59,321 nt of DNA from Sutterella sp. UBA4713 (GCA_002404465.1 DHJT01000084.1:1-59321), one strand, 5' to 3'; counted from the first letter of the stretch, positions 16,555 through 25,797 are shown. Notes: generated by a model from the sequence alone, not told the origin. Numbers and translations are program-made.

Positions 16555-17862
16555 ATGACTAACGAGAATATTTTTAAAATCACTCCGGAAATCTTGGGTC
16601 AGGCTCGGTTTGACTCGAATTTAGCAAGCGGTGTTTTTCCGTCCTCACACACCGTTTTGCTACATCTGCCTGAAGACTTTGCACGCGATGTCGGCGGACA
16701 TACCGATTGTCTGTTTGAAGCCGCCGGCCCTCGCAAGCGCCTATTTTTCGATCCGAAACGCACACGTAGCGCCATCGTAACTTGTGGCGGTTTATGCCCG
16801 GGACTCAACGACGTGATTCGTTCCATTGTTTTGGAATCGCACTACGCATACGGCGCCGATGACATTCTCGGCTTCCGCTACGGGCTGGCCGGATTTATTG
16901 AAGAAAAAGGCTTCACTCCGGTTGTCCTGCGTTCATACGATATCAGCAACATTCATCATTTCGGCGGTACGATTCTCGGAACATCGCGCGGTTCGCAACC
17001 GATTGAGCGCGTCGTCGATCGTCTTTTAAAAGAACGTATCGACATCCTGTACTTTATCGGCGGCGACGGATCGATGAAGGCCGCAATTGCTATTAAAAAT
17101 GAAATTGCAAAACGCGGTTTACACATCTCCGTTATCGGCGTTCCGAAAACCATCGATAACGACATTAACTATGTGCCCAAGTCTTTCGGCTTTGACACAG
17201 CCGTCGAAAAAGCCACCGAGGCAATTGAATGCGCACACGCCGAAGCGATGGGATGCCACAACACAATCGGCCTAGTCAAACTCATGGGACGCGAGTCCGG
17301 ATTCATCGCCGCTCAAGCTGCGCTTTCCATGCGTGACGTCAATTTCGTGTTGGTTCCGGAACTTGCCTTTGAAATCGACGGACCGCAAGGACTTCTTGAA
17401 GCCGTCTATAAACGCATTCTCTCCCGCGGCCACGCCGTTATTGTGGCTGCCGAAGGTGCCGGACAACACCTCATGCAAGGAACCGGAAAATACGATCCCT
17501 CGGGCAACATCGTTTTAAGTGATATCGGCACGTTCCTCAAAGAGCGCTTAAAGACATTCTTTGCCGAACGCAACCAGGATTTGACGATTAAGTACATTGA
17601 CCCGAGTTACATCATTCGCTCGGTACACGCCAACACATCCGATGCCGCCTACTGCGGGCAACTCGGACAACACGCCGTGCATGCGGCCATGGCCGGGAGG
17701 ACCGGTGTCGTCGTCTCTCGAATCATGGATGAATTCGTGCACGTTCCGTTGGAGCTTGTCACGGCTAAGCGTCGTAAGATGGATCCCAAAAGCGAGTTAT
17801 GGCGAACTGTTTTGGAAAGCACAGGACAGTGGACCGTTAAGGGAATGCGCGCTGGAGAATAA
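16555..17862 (+). CDS. 6-phosphofructokinase (plant/trypanosome-type signature, probably ATP-dependent)
   Basis: 435 residues from the ATG at 16555. The frame extends 41 codons upstream, but that part is hydrophobic, unconserved-looking and has no SD. The PFK fold shows CGGLCPGLNDVIR (residues 78-90), IGGDGSMKAA (residues 168-177) and VPKTIDNDI (residues 196-204, catalytic Asp201). Gly172 at the position of E. coli Gly104 favours ATP, while Lys198 at the position of Gly124 is usual in PPi enzymes. The Gly/Lys pair is the combination seen in the plant, trypanosome and TP0108-like ATP enzymes. It commits fructose-6-phosphate to glycolysis, notable because many betaproteobacteria lack PFK. Confidence 0.9.
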   Translation: MTNENIFKITPEILGQARFDSNLASGVFPSSHTVLLHLPEDFARDVGGHTDCLFEAAGPRKRLFFDPKRTRSAIVTCGGLCPGLNDVIRSIVLESHYAYGADDILGFRYGLAGFIEEKGFTPVVLRSYDISNIHHFGGTILGTSRGSQPIERVVDRLLKERIDILYFIGGDGSMKAAIAIKNEIAKRGLHISVIGVPKTIDNDINYVPKSFGFDTAVEKATEAIECAHAEAMGCHNTIGLVKLMGRESGFIAAQAALSMRDVNFVLVPELAFEIDGPQGLLEAVYKRILSRGHAVIVAAEGAGQHLMQGTGKYDPSGNIVLSDIGTFLKERLKTFFAERNQDLTIKYIDPSYIIRSVHANTSDAAYCGQLGQHAVHAAMAGRTGVVVSRIMDEFVHVPLELVTAKRRKMDPKSELWRTVLESTGQWTVKGMRAGE

Positions 17863-17875
17863 CCGGTGTTACACG

Positions 17876-17906
17876 AAAAAAGGAACGCGTCGCGTTCCTT
17901 TTTTTT
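17876..17906 (+). terminator. rho-independent terminator after the phosphofructokinase gene
   Basis: Six A, GGAACGC-GTC-GCGTTCC (7-bp stem, 3-nt loop) and eight T. It is symmetrical, so it can also end minus-strand transcripts coming from the tRNA-Leu gene. Confidence 0.92.
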
Positions 17907-17921
17907 ACATAGGAAAATTCA

Positions 17922-18007
17922 TGGTGCCCGGGGAGAGACTCGAACTCTCACGCTTTTAAGGGCGGAGGATTTTGAGTCCTCTGCGTCTACCATTCCGCCA
18001 CCCGGGC
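17922..18007 (-). tRNA. tRNA-Leu (anticodon CAA)
   Basis: Read on the minus strand, an 86-nt cloverleaf has the acceptor GCCCGGG paired with CCCGGGC, D arm GCGGAATGGTAGACGC, anticodon stem GAGGA/TCCTC around loop CTCAAAA (anticodon CAA, reads UUG), a long class II variable arm, T arm GAGAG-TTCGAGT-CTCTC, discriminator A and an encoded CCA end. Confidence 0.97.
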
Positions 18008-18051
18008 TTAACGTGAGAGCGGAATTATACTGATTTTTTCCCCGAGAGACT

Positions 18052-18414
18052 TTAAGAGGAACGAAAAATAAAATAGACCGCGCCGAAAAGACACAAAGCT
18101 GCCCACAGGTAATCGAGTTTAAGCGGTTGCTTCATGTACAAAACGGCAAACGGCACAAAAACACTGAGCGTTATGACTTCCTGAAGAATCTTCAGTTGCG
18201 CAAGCGAAAGCTCAGTAAATCCAATTCGGTTCGCCGGAACCTGTAACAGATACTCAAACAAGGCAATCATCCAACTGACGACGGCTGCAACATACCAGGG
18301 AGATCCGGCCAAATTTTTCAAGTGTCCATACCAAGCAAAGGTCATGAAACAATTGGAAAGCACCAAAAGAAATGCCGTTTGAACAACAACCGGTACTGAG
18401 GAAAGAAAATGCAT
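18052..18414 (-). CDS. DUF486 / DMT-superfamily small membrane protein
   Basis: 120 residues with four predicted membrane helices. The signature FMTFAWYGHLKNL followed by WYVAAVVSWMIALFEYLLQVPANRIG matches DUF486, a one-domain member of the drug/metabolite transporter superfamily that probably works as a dimer. No substrate is known. The SD AGGAG supports the start. It lies 8 nt downstream of folK on the same strand and is probably the last gene of the hda-HAD-pcnB-folK transcript. Confidence 0.9.
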   Translation of the reverse strand: MHFLSSVPVVVQTAFLLVLSNCFMTFAWYGHLKNLAGSPWYVAAVVSWMIALFEYLLQVPANRIGFTELSLAQLKILQEVITLSVFVPFAVLYMKQPLKLDYLWAALCLFGAVYFIFRSS

Positions 18415-18422
18415 GGAAACTC

Positions 18423-18980
18423 CTAAGCGCCTCCCTGTTTCGAGGGAGACAAAAACATAGCCTGCGCTATCCGAGAAATGCGCTGCTCGCAGACATTCGG
18501 GAGTAAGGCATCAGGCCTCAGGTCTTGAGACGGAAAACCGGCGGGAGCGATTTCAAACAGGGGGACAAGCACAAAAGCCCTCTGCCGCATTCGCGGATGC
18601 GGAAGTACCAGGTGTGGATCTGCGCTTTTTAAATCGGCATACAAGAGCAAATCCAAATCCAGCGTCCGAGGCGCATTATGAACTCCGACAGGACGTACAC
18701 GTCCGAAGCGCGTTTCCATCATCTGCAAAGAAGACAGAAGAGCCGCCGGACTTAACAGCGTTTCCAAACGAGCAACGGCATTGATATAGTCATCGCCGGA
18801 TGAATCAATCGGTTCCGTTCTATAAAAGGACGAGCACGTGCAAAGGCGGGTATCCGACCAGCGTGCCATCTCCGAAAGAGCCGAGCGAAGTGTTGTGAGT
18901 GCATCACCCAAATTCGCACCGAGCCCGATATATGCCGAGACAAACTCAGTCGGTTTTTTTCTAAGTATCGGATTCATCAT
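18423..18980 (-). CDS. folK: 2-amino-4-hydroxy-6-hydroxymethyldihydropteridine pyrophosphokinase
   Basis: 185 residues from the ATG at 18980, chosen because GGGAG lies 4 nt before it; an upstream in-frame ATG at 18995 lacks this. HPPK motifs are YIGLGANLGDA, SSFYRTEPID, and the metal-binding RTLDLDLLLY followed by LPHPRM. It pyrophosphorylates the pterin alcohol in folate synthesis. The first 20 nt overlap the end of pcnB, giving translational coupling and the common pcnB-folK pair. Confidence 0.95.
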   Translation of the reverse strand: MMNPILRKKPTEFVSAYIGLGANLGDALTTLRSALSEMARWSDTRLCTCSSFYRTEPIDSSGDDYINAVARLETLLSPAALLSSLQMMETRFGRVRPVGVHNAPRTLDLDLLLYADLKSADPHLVLPHPRMRQRAFVLVPLFEIAPAGFPSQDLRPDALLPNVCEQRISRIAQAMFLSPSKQGGA

Positions 18981-20502
18981 ACTTCTCCCGGTCATTTCCA
19001 GAAGAAATCGGTTGTACCGCTTTTTTTATCGTGTTCGAATCTCCGGCAGAACGTTCGGTTTTATCGACCCGTTTGTGTGAACTCAGCTTTCTACGGGGTC
19101 TTCTTGTCTTTCTTTCAGACTCGAGCGTTTGCATTGCTTCCGTAACATCGGACTCCGAAATCGCCTTTTCGGGAGAAATCCTTGTGCGTCGACGCTGCTT
19201 AATCGGTGATTTGCCGGTCGCTTTTTCCTGTGCAAGAACCATCGCTTCGCGGGTTTCCTCATCAGCAGCAACAAAAGCTTCCCACCAATGCACCAACTCC
19301 TCCGGAACATGTCCGAGCTGACTGCGAAGCAACATGAAGTCGTACCCGGCTCTGTACTTCGGATGCGCGATCAGCGTATACGGATTTTTCCCCGTTCGAC
19401 GCTCAAAACGGACTTGGAGCATCCAAATGATTTTCATGTCAACAATAAAACGGTTTTGAATTAACAATCCGTTGCATTGTGTGGCAGCCACATCTTCGGC
19501 CGCTTGAAACAGGGCACTGACTCGTGTTGTCTTCGGGCGAGCTTGATAAGCATCCCAACGTTTTTTTACCTGCGGCCACAGCAGTGTTGCAAACAAGAAT
19601 GACGGTGAAATCTTCTTGCCGACGGCAATGCGCTCATCGGTTCTATGCATCGCGAGCATCAAGAATTCCTCGCCCTGCGATTCGCTCAGAATGACATCCA
19701 AAACCGGCATCAACGGATGAAGCAGATGGTATTGACGCATTTGTTCCAGACAAATCTCAGCTTTCCCGCATGTAAAAAGCTTCATCATTTCGTCGAAAAG
19801 ACGAGCCGCCGGGACATTGCGTAGTAAATCGGCCATTTGGATAATCGGTTTTTTTGTGGCCGGTTCGATAGTCAGTCCGAGTTTCCCGGCAATTCGGATG
19901 GCGCGCATCATACGCACGGGATCTTCTCGGTAACGTTCCCTCGCCGAGCCGATAATCCTCAGACGTCGTTGCAAAAGATCTTCCAAGCCGTTGTGATAAT
20001 CGAAGACCTGTTCGGTCACCGGGTCGTAGTAAAGGGCATTAATTGTAAAGTCGCGACGCGCTGCATCCTGCCACATCGGACCGAACACATTGTCGCTGAC
20101 AACGCGTCCTTCGTCATCCTTTCGCACTCCGACGGCATCTAATGCGCGAAATGTCGAGCACTCGATAATTTCCGAGCCGAACAGAACGTGCACAATCTGA
20201 AAACGGCGTCCGATGATAATGGCTCTTCGTTGCGAGCGTTTGACTTGCTCGGGCGTTGCATCGGTCACAACGTCGAAGTCTTTCGGAGCGGCCCCGAGAA
20301 TCAGATCTCGCACGGCTCCGCCGACGATATACGCCTTAAAGCCGCGGCGTTGCAATGCTTCGCAGGTTTTCTTGGCCTGCCAGCTAACAAGTTTAGGATC
20401 AATGCCGTGTTCGGATCTTTCGATGATGCGAGGCGTTTTATTAAACGTTGCACGCTTTTGACCGCACAAACGACAAACCACTTTTTTTACGTATTCAAAC
20501 AT
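18961..20502 (-). CDS. pcnB: poly(A) polymerase I
   Basis: 513 residues. The nucleotidyltransferase head carries IVGGAVRDLILGAAPKDFDVVT (about residues 59-80) with the catalytic DFD, then RRFQIVHV and the RDFTINAL motif, and RIIGSARERYREDPVRMMRAIR in the RNA-binding region. A basic, low-complexity tail (about residues 430-513, many K/R/S) is typical of proteobacterial PcnB and distinguishes it from a CCA-adding enzyme. It adds 3' poly(A) tails that promote RNA decay. It starts 3 nt after the HAD gene stop. Confidence 0.93.
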   Translation of the reverse strand: MFEYVKKVVCRLCGQKRATFNKTPRIIERSEHGIDPKLVSWQAKKTCEALQRRGFKAYIVGGAVRDLILGAAPKDFDVVTDATPEQVKRSQRRAIIIGRRFQIVHVLFGSEIIECSTFRALDAVGVRKDDEGRVVSDNVFGPMWQDAARRDFTINALYYDPVTEQVFDYHNGLEDLLQRRLRIIGSARERYREDPVRMMRAIRIAGKLGLTIEPATKKPIIQMADLLRNVPAARLFDEMMKLFTCGKAEICLEQMRQYHLLHPLMPVLDVILSESQGEEFLMLAMHRTDERIAVGKKISPSFLFATLLWPQVKKRWDAYQARPKTTRVSALFQAAEDVAATQCNGLLIQNRFIVDMKIIWMLQVRFERRTGKNPYTLIAHPKYRAGYDFMLLRSQLGHVPEELVHWWEAFVAADEETREAMVLAQEKATGKSPIKQRRRTRISPEKAISESDVTEAMQTLESERKTRRPRRKLSSHKRVDKTERSAGDSNTIKKAVQPISSGNDREKYDESDT

Positions 20503-20505
20503 GCT

Positions 20506-21225
20506 TTAATTACCCAAAACGTTCTCAATTGAGACAGTCTTGTTCTTTTCTTCTTTCGTATAAAGCGTCAGTTCCTTCCAATGCTGACTTCTGGCGTATG
20601 CCGTCAGATCGGCTCCGGCATTAACGGCATAGCACGTACCGCCTCGATTTTGTGTAAAGTCAAAAAGCGGTTTATCGTTCAGTGAGTCGGAAAAGAAACT
20701 CAGAGACTGAATTTGCGGATGTGCTGTCAGATAATTTCGAACAAACACCACCTTGTTGGCTCCGAAACTATTGATACCGACAAGGTTTCCAGTGAAATTC
20801 CCGTCTCCGTCAGTCTCAGGCACTCCGCACAAAATTTCCGAGATTCCGAAAATTCCGGCTATCGGGGCAACAATGTACGAATATGACCCGGAACAAATCG
20901 CCGTGACATCTCCTTTTTCGATATACGATTTAACCAAATCACGAGCGGCCTGAGAAATCGCAGGCCTCACCGTTTCTCGCACAAAATCGGCAAGCATTCG
21001 ATCAAGTCGGATTCGAGGAAATTGACGGATAAACGAAAGTTGGAAACGGCTGAAGGCTTCCGCATCCAAGTGATGGCGTTTGTAGTAATCCTCATACATA
21101 GGTTTTAAAGGGGCAAACGCTTTTTTCGGATCAACGCCTTCGCAACGGGCCACATAATTAATCCAAACCCATTCGCAATCGAAAGGAAGCAACGTATGAT
21201 CTAAGTCAAAAACAGCCAAATTCAT
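20506..21225 (-). CDS. HAD-IB family hydrolase (SerB-like phosphatase)
   Basis: 239 residues from the ATG at 21225, which overlaps the hda stop as ATGA and has GGGAGAA upstream. HAD motifs are FDLDHTLLPFD (nucleophile Asp), ICSGSYSYI (motif II Ser) and FFSDSLNDKPLF (motif IV), with a helical cap between motifs I and II, which defines subclass IB. Relatives include phosphoserine phosphatase and broader phosphomonoesterases; the substrate is not readable. The hda-HAD-pcnB order is conserved in Burkholderiales. Confidence 0.92.
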   Translation of the reverse strand: MNLAVFDLDHTLLPFDCEWVWINYVARCEGVDPKKAFAPLKPMYEDYYKRHHLDAEAFSRFQLSFIRQFPRIRLDRMLADFVRETVRPAISQAARDLVKSYIEKGDVTAICSGSYSYIVAPIAGIFGISEILCGVPETDGDGNFTGNLVGINSFGANKVVFVRNYLTAHPQIQSLSFFSDSLNDKPLFDFTQNRGGTCYAVNAGADLTAYARSQHWKELTLYTKEEKNKTVSIENVLGN

Positions 21226-21872
21226 ACATTCTCCCGAGCCGACGCCCATTGCACAAGCAGTGGCAGTGTCACACGCCGTTTCTTTTCCATCGCATACGCA
21301 TCAACCTCGTCAAGTAGTTGTCTTAAGTGACCGATATCGCGCGGGCAATGTACAGCAACCCAGTGACGCACTCCCTCATCGAGCTCAATACCGCGCTCCG
21401 AAGCTTGTCGAACAAATTCTTGCAAGGCGCTTTCTGCACCCAGATAGTGCAACTCAAACACAAGGCCCCAACTCAAGCGACTCTTAATATCCTCCCGCAG
21501 GGGCAATTTGGAAATCGGAGCATGGCCGGCGACGGCAATCCGATAACCGGGATGGGCTCGCACCTCATTCATCAGATTAAAAAGTGCCTCTTGTTCAAAA
21601 CCAAGCAAAGCCTGTGCGTCATCAACGACATAAAGCAACGCGGTTTCATCAAAAAGAGGGATTCGTTGCTTCTGTTGCGGGGCTATGGCCCGCATCAGAT
21701 GCGAACAGCCGCAACCGGCCGCCCCCCAAAGGTACAAAAACTGAGGTCCTTCCCCTCGGCAAAAAGCTGCGACGGAGGCTATTGCTTCGGCGTTTTCGCC
21801 GATGACAAAATTGTCAAGTGTCGGCTCCTGAGCCTGCGATAACGCCAAGGAAAGCTGTTGCGGTGTATCCAT
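21222..21872 (-). CDS. hda: Hda-like DnaA regulatory inactivator
   Basis: 216 residues from the ATG at 21872, chosen because it places a beta-clamp-binding peptide (QLSLAL, residues 6-11) at the extreme N-terminus as in E. coli Hda. The AAA+ core follows. The P-loop is WGAAGCGCSHL (residues 49-59): the usual Arg/Lys before Ser is Cys56. Walker B is LLYVVDDAQ, and sensor and arginine-rich regions (SRLSWG; RDIGHLRQLLDEVD) are present. Clamp-bound Hda stimulates DnaA-ATP hydrolysis after initiation. The Cys substitution makes nucleotide binding uncertain. Confidence 0.88.
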   Translation of the reverse strand: MDTPQQLSLALSQAQEPTLDNFVIGENAEAIASVAAFCRGEGPQFLYLWGAAGCGCSHLMRAIAPQQKQRIPLFDETALLYVVDDAQALLGFEQEALFNLMNEVRAHPGYRIAVAGHAPISKLPLREDIKSRLSWGLVFELHYLGAESALQEFVRQASERGIELDEGVRHWVAVHCPRDIGHLRQLLDEVDAYAMEKKRRVTLPLLVQWASARENV

Positions 21873-22015
21873 CTGGATGAATCGATTTTTTTCTTGTCTT
21901 ACTTTCGTTTCTCGAAGCAAAAGGCTTAAGCTACAATGACGCCGACCTTCGGGAGCAAGCGCGAATTTTACCGCGAACCTTCGGTTTTTTTCTTCATTTT
22001 TAACTGATTAAACCC

Positions 22016-23044
22016 ATGACGGAACTGTCTTATGCTGCTGCCGGTGTTTCCATTGACGCCGGGGATGAACTTGTTGAAAAAATTAAACCGGCTGCTAAAC
22101 GAACCCTGATTCCCGGTGTACTCGGGTCAATCGGCGGATTCGGTGCACTTTTTGAAATCAGCAAAGAGTACAAAAATCCCGTTCTAGTATCCGGGACAGA
22201 CGGCGTCGGAACAAAGTTGATGCTCGCCTTTGCCTTAAATCGCCATGACACGGTCGGTCAAGACCTCGTCGCCATGAGCGTCAATGACATTTTGGTTCAA
22301 GGCGCCAAGTCGGTTTTTTTCTTAGACTATTACGGCTGTGGGAAACTCGACGTTCCGACGGCCACCCGCGTTGTCAACGGAATTGCCAAAGGATGTGAAC
22401 TTGCCGGTTGTGCTCTAATCGGCGGCGAAACAGCCGAAATGCCCGGCATGTACCCTGAGGGAGAGTACGATTTAGCCGGTTTTGCCGTCGGCATTGTAGA
22501 AAAAGAAGAAATTATCGACGGCAAGAGCATCGTCCCGGGCGATGTCGTTTTGGGTTTAGCAAGTTCCGGTCCGCACTCCAACGGATTCTCCTTGATCCGC
22601 AAAGTTGTCGAGGTTTCCGGCACCTCTTGGGATATGCCTTTTGACGGAGCGACTCTGGCAGATCGAGCTCTGGAACCGACACGCATTTACGTCAAGCAGA
22701 CATTGGCCGTGATGAAGCAAGTCAAAATCAAAGGTATGGCTCATATTACCGGAGGCGGCCTTTTGGAAAATATCCCGCGCGTTCTGCCCGAGACGACACA
22801 GTGTGTGATTAAGGCGAACTCTTGGAAGCGTCCGGCAATTTTCGATTGGCTGGAAAAAACCGGAAATATCGACCGCAACGAGATGCACCGAGTCTTTAAC
22901 AACGGAATCGGTATGGCCGTGATTGTCAGTGCGCAAGATGCCGACAGAGCCCAAGCGGCCTTTACCGCACAGGGAGAAACCGTGTATCGCATCGGAACGA
23001 TTGTCAAGCGGCCCGAAGGAGCTCCCGGCTGTCTCGTTTTATAA
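22016..23044 (+). CDS. purM: phosphoribosylformylglycinamidine cyclo-ligase (AIR synthetase)
   Basis: 342 residues, the usual length. The start SYAAAGVSIDAGDELVEKIK is the PurM hallmark, followed by SGTDGVGTKLMLA, ALIGGETAEMPGMY and AHITGGGLLENIPRVLP. It closes the imidazole ring with ATP in de novo purine synthesis. It is divergent from hda, a conserved Burkholderiales arrangement. The ATG at 22016 lacks a strong SD. Confidence 0.97.
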   Translation: MTELSYAAAGVSIDAGDELVEKIKPAAKRTLIPGVLGSIGGFGALFEISKEYKNPVLVSGTDGVGTKLMLAFALNRHDTVGQDLVAMSVNDILVQGAKSVFFLDYYGCGKLDVPTATRVVNGIAKGCELAGCALIGGETAEMPGMYPEGEYDLAGFAVGIVEKEEIIDGKSIVPGDVVLGLASSGPHSNGFSLIRKVVEVSGTSWDMPFDGATLADRALEPTRIYVKQTLAVMKQVKIKGMAHITGGGLLENIPRVLPETTQCVIKANSWKRPAIFDWLEKTGNIDRNEMHRVFNNGIGMAVIVSAQDADRAQAAFTAQGETVYRIGTIVKRPEGAPGCLVL

Positions 23045-23053
23045 CTTACGGCA

Positions 23054-23078
23054 TCCCTTCCTTTAAGGGACGTTTTTT
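23054..23078 (+). terminator. rho-independent terminator of purM
   Basis: TCCCTT-CCTTT-AAGGGA, a 6-bp stem, then CG and six T, 9 nt after the purM stop. Its tail touches the convergent miaA stop codon. Confidence 0.7.
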
Positions 23079-24018
23079 ACCGACCGGCGAGAATAGCCTC
23101 TAGGATAGGTACTGCGCACGCACAAAGATCCCCCTGACTTTGTGTGTGCGGATCGACGAGCATTGTCTCAGGCATGGAGCGCAACCAGGTAATTTGGCGC
23201 TTGGCCAGTTGACGCGTTGTTGCGAGAGCCTTTTCGACAAAAGTCGAAAAATCCACCTTCCCTTCTACAAATTCCACAGCCTGTCGATACCCGACCGCAC
23301 GCATAGATGGCAAATCCGGCGAAAAATCGTTTCGTTGCATCAGTTTTTTGACTTCCGAAATAAATCCTGCCTTCAACATCGTTTCGAAACGTCGTGCAAT
23401 ATCCCGATGTAAACGAGCACGATCCGAAGGCATCAATCCGATAACGGGAAGCGAACGATCCGGTGTACGGCGACCGGACTGAAAACTTGTTATCGGCTTA
23501 CCGGTCATACGATAGACCTCAAGGGCCCGTGCAATGCGTTGTGTATCACCGTCGGTTAACCGGCTAGCGCACACCGGATCAATGCGCACGAGATCTTGTC
23601 GCACAGCCGCCAGTCCCCTGTCCCGAATCTCTTGCAACACCTGTTCACGAACAACAGGGTCCGTAGACGGCAGGTCATCAAAACCCTCTCGGAGTGCTTT
23701 GGCATAGAGCATCGTTCCGCCGACAATAAGCGGAATGCGTCCGCGCAACGTAATCTGCTCAATTAAACGCTCAGCCTCGCAGGCAAAATCCGCCGCACTA
23801 AAGGGCTGAGAAATCTCGCGCACATCAATCAAATGATGCGGACACACACTTTGCTCTTCGCGCGTCGGTTTGGCCGTTCCGACATCCATGCCACGGTACA
23901 CCAAAGCCGAGTCCACGGAAATAACTTCCAGCGGGTAACGGCGCGCCAACAAAAATGACAACGCCGTCTTACCGCTTGCCGTCGGGCCGAGAAGTAAAAG
24001 AGCACGAGGATGCATCAT
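23077..24018 (-). CDS. miaA: tRNA dimethylallyltransferase
   Basis: 313 residues. The P-loop is LLGPTASGKTALS (residues 8-20), then SVDSALVYRGMDVGTAKPT, the HHLIDVREISQPFSAADF segment, PLIVGGTMLYAKAL, and GYRQAVEFVEG near the C-terminus. It isopentenylates A37 of tRNAs reading UNN codons. The ATG follows the mutL stop with no gap, as in the conserved mutL-miaA pair. Confidence 0.97.
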   Translation of the reverse strand: MMHPRALLLLGPTASGKTALSFLLARRYPLEVISVDSALVYRGMDVGTAKPTREEQSVCPHHLIDVREISQPFSAADFACEAERLIEQITLRGRIPLIVGGTMLYAKALREGFDDLPSTDPVVREQVLQEIRDRGLAAVRQDLVRIDPVCASRLTDGDTQRIARALEVYRMTGKPITSFQSGRRTPDRSLPVIGLMPSDRARLHRDIARRFETMLKAGFISEVKKLMQRNDFSPDLPSMRAVGYRQAVEFVEGKVDFSTFVEKALATTRQLAKRQITWLRSMPETMLVDPHTQSQGDLCACAVPILEAILAGR

Positions 24019-25797
24019 CTAGCGACCTCGCATAAAAAACTTATCCAAATCAGCCAAGGCAATCTGGCGCCATGTCGGGCGACCGTGGTTGCATTCACCC
24101 GAACGCTCCGTTCTTTCCATGCTACGTAGCAATGCATTCATTTCCGGAATTGTCAGAGCTCTGTGAGCACGCACAGACCCATGGCAAGCCATTGAGGCCA
24201 GACATTTGTTTCTTAACTCGACGGTCAATTCAGATGTTCCGAACCCGGAAAAATCATCCAAAACCCGACGAACCAACTCTTGCGCATCCGCATCACCGGG
24301 CCGCAATATTGCCGGAAGCGATCGAAGCACAAGGCTGGAGTCCCCGACCCGACTCAAATCCAACCCCAGGCGCCGCAAATCGTCACGATGCTGATCAAAT
24401 GCTTCCGACTGATCGGCATTAATCACAATACTGACAGGGACCAAAAGCATCTGAACGCTTATGTTTTTATCGGCCTCTCGTTTTAAACGTTCGTAGGTCA
24501 CACGTTCGTGCGCAGCATGCATATCAACAATGACAAGGCCTTGAGAGTTTTCCGCCAGAATATAAATCCCTGCAAGTTGAGCCAAAGCATGTCCTAAGGG
24601 ACCGTCCTCGTATTCTCGAACTGCAAAATCCCGGGGAATCGAATCCGAATGCGTTTTCTCTTCGGTCGAAGCGAAAAGTTCCATCCATTGAGCCTGATTT
24701 AATGGCTTTTCCCGGCGAAATGAAAAAACACTTTGCGTCGGCACCGGTGCATTCACGGCATTTCTCGGCATCGGCGAATGCTTGATTTCACCGGTTTCCT
24801 CATCAAACTCAACGCGAGCAAGCGCCTGCGTAAGGGCCTTCGAGATAAACCGGTGCACAAAAGAAGCGTCCCGAAAACGAACTTCGGTTTTCTGCGGATG
24901 GACGTTGACATCAACGCGCGACGGGTCAATCGTCAACTCCAAGCAAAACATCGGCTGCATGGCAACGTGCAACACATCCGAATATGCCGCACGGACGGCA
25001 TGTTGCAAAACGCGATCACGCACAAAGCGTCCGTTGACAAAAAAATACTGTGCATCCGAGCGCGTGCGGGCCGCAGACGGTAGTCCCACTGCACCTGTTA
25101 ACGTAATTCCCGGTGCTTGAGAAAAAATCGGTCGGGAAGCCGCACTGAATTCGCGCGGCATAACGGCCCGAACGCGCTCTTCTCGGGATGTAGCCGGGAG
25201 AGCCAATACATTTTTCGTGTCGACAAAGTAGCGAAAACTGATAGACGGGTACGCTAACGCCACGCGCTCGATTTGTTCTCGGACGTGGGATGCCTCCGTG
25301 GCCTCGCTTTTTAAAAACTTACGCCGCGCCGGTGTCTTGTAAAAAAGATCAGAGACAACGATGCGTGTCCCGACCGATCCTGATGCCGGCTGAACACCGT
25401 CTTTTCCGATACTCCAAGCGTGATTCGACTCCCGAGTTCGACTAGTCAGTTCAACGTCGGCCACCGCAGCAATCGAAGCTAGGGCCTCACCGCGAAATCC
25501 GAAACTCGCGACACGTTCCAGATCCGAAAGGCTGTGAATTTTGCTTGTCGCATGGCGTCTCAACGCTAAAACAAGTTCCTCGCGCCCGATGCCGCATCCG
25601 TCATCGACCACCACGATGCGCTTAATTCCGCCCGCTTGCAGATAAACCTCAACGGATTTGGCTCCGGCATCAACCGAATTCTCAATCAGTTCTTTGACAA
25701 CCGATGCCGGTCGCTCAACCACTTCACCGGCAGCAATTTGACTGATTAATTGGTCGGGAAGCGGCGCAATGTGCTGCTGCAATAGAGTTTCACTCAT
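24019..25797 (-). CDS. mutL: DNA mismatch repair protein MutL (endonuclease type)
   Basis: 592 residues from the ATG at 25797. The GHKL ATPase domain shows ELIENSVDAGA, VVDDGCGIG, HATSKI and GFRGEALASI. The C-terminal domain has IVDMHAAHERVTYE (close to DQHAX2EX4E), ACHGSVRA, CNHGRPTW and a terminal FMRGR. These are the metal-site motifs of MutL proteins with latent nicking activity, which E. coli MutL lacks. A MutH-independent repair pathway is therefore expected. It is followed directly by miaA. Confidence 0.95.
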   Translation of the reverse strand: MSETLLQQHIAPLPDQLISQIAAGEVVERPASVVKELIENSVDAGAKSVEVYLQAGGIKRIVVVDDGCGIGREELVLALRRHATSKIHSLSDLERVASFGFRGEALASIAAVADVELTSRTRESNHAWSIGKDGVQPASGSVGTRIVVSDLFYKTPARRKFLKSEATEASHVREQIERVALAYPSISFRYFVDTKNVLALPATSREERVRAVMPREFSAASRPIFSQAPGITLTGAVGLPSAARTRSDAQYFFVNGRFVRDRVLQHAVRAAYSDVLHVAMQPMFCLELTIDPSRVDVNVHPQKTEVRFRDASFVHRFISKALTQALARVEFDEETGEIKHSPMPRNAVNAPVPTQSVFSFRREKPLNQAQWMELFASTEEKTHSDSIPRDFAVREYEDGPLGHALAQLAGIYILAENSQGLVIVDMHAAHERVTYERLKREADKNISVQMLLVPVSIVINADQSEAFDQHRDDLRRLGLDLSRVGDSSLVLRSLPAILRPGDADAQELVRRVLDDFSGFGTSELTVELRNKCLASMACHGSVRAHRALTIPEMNALLRSMERTERSGECNHGRPTWRQIALADLDKFFMRGR

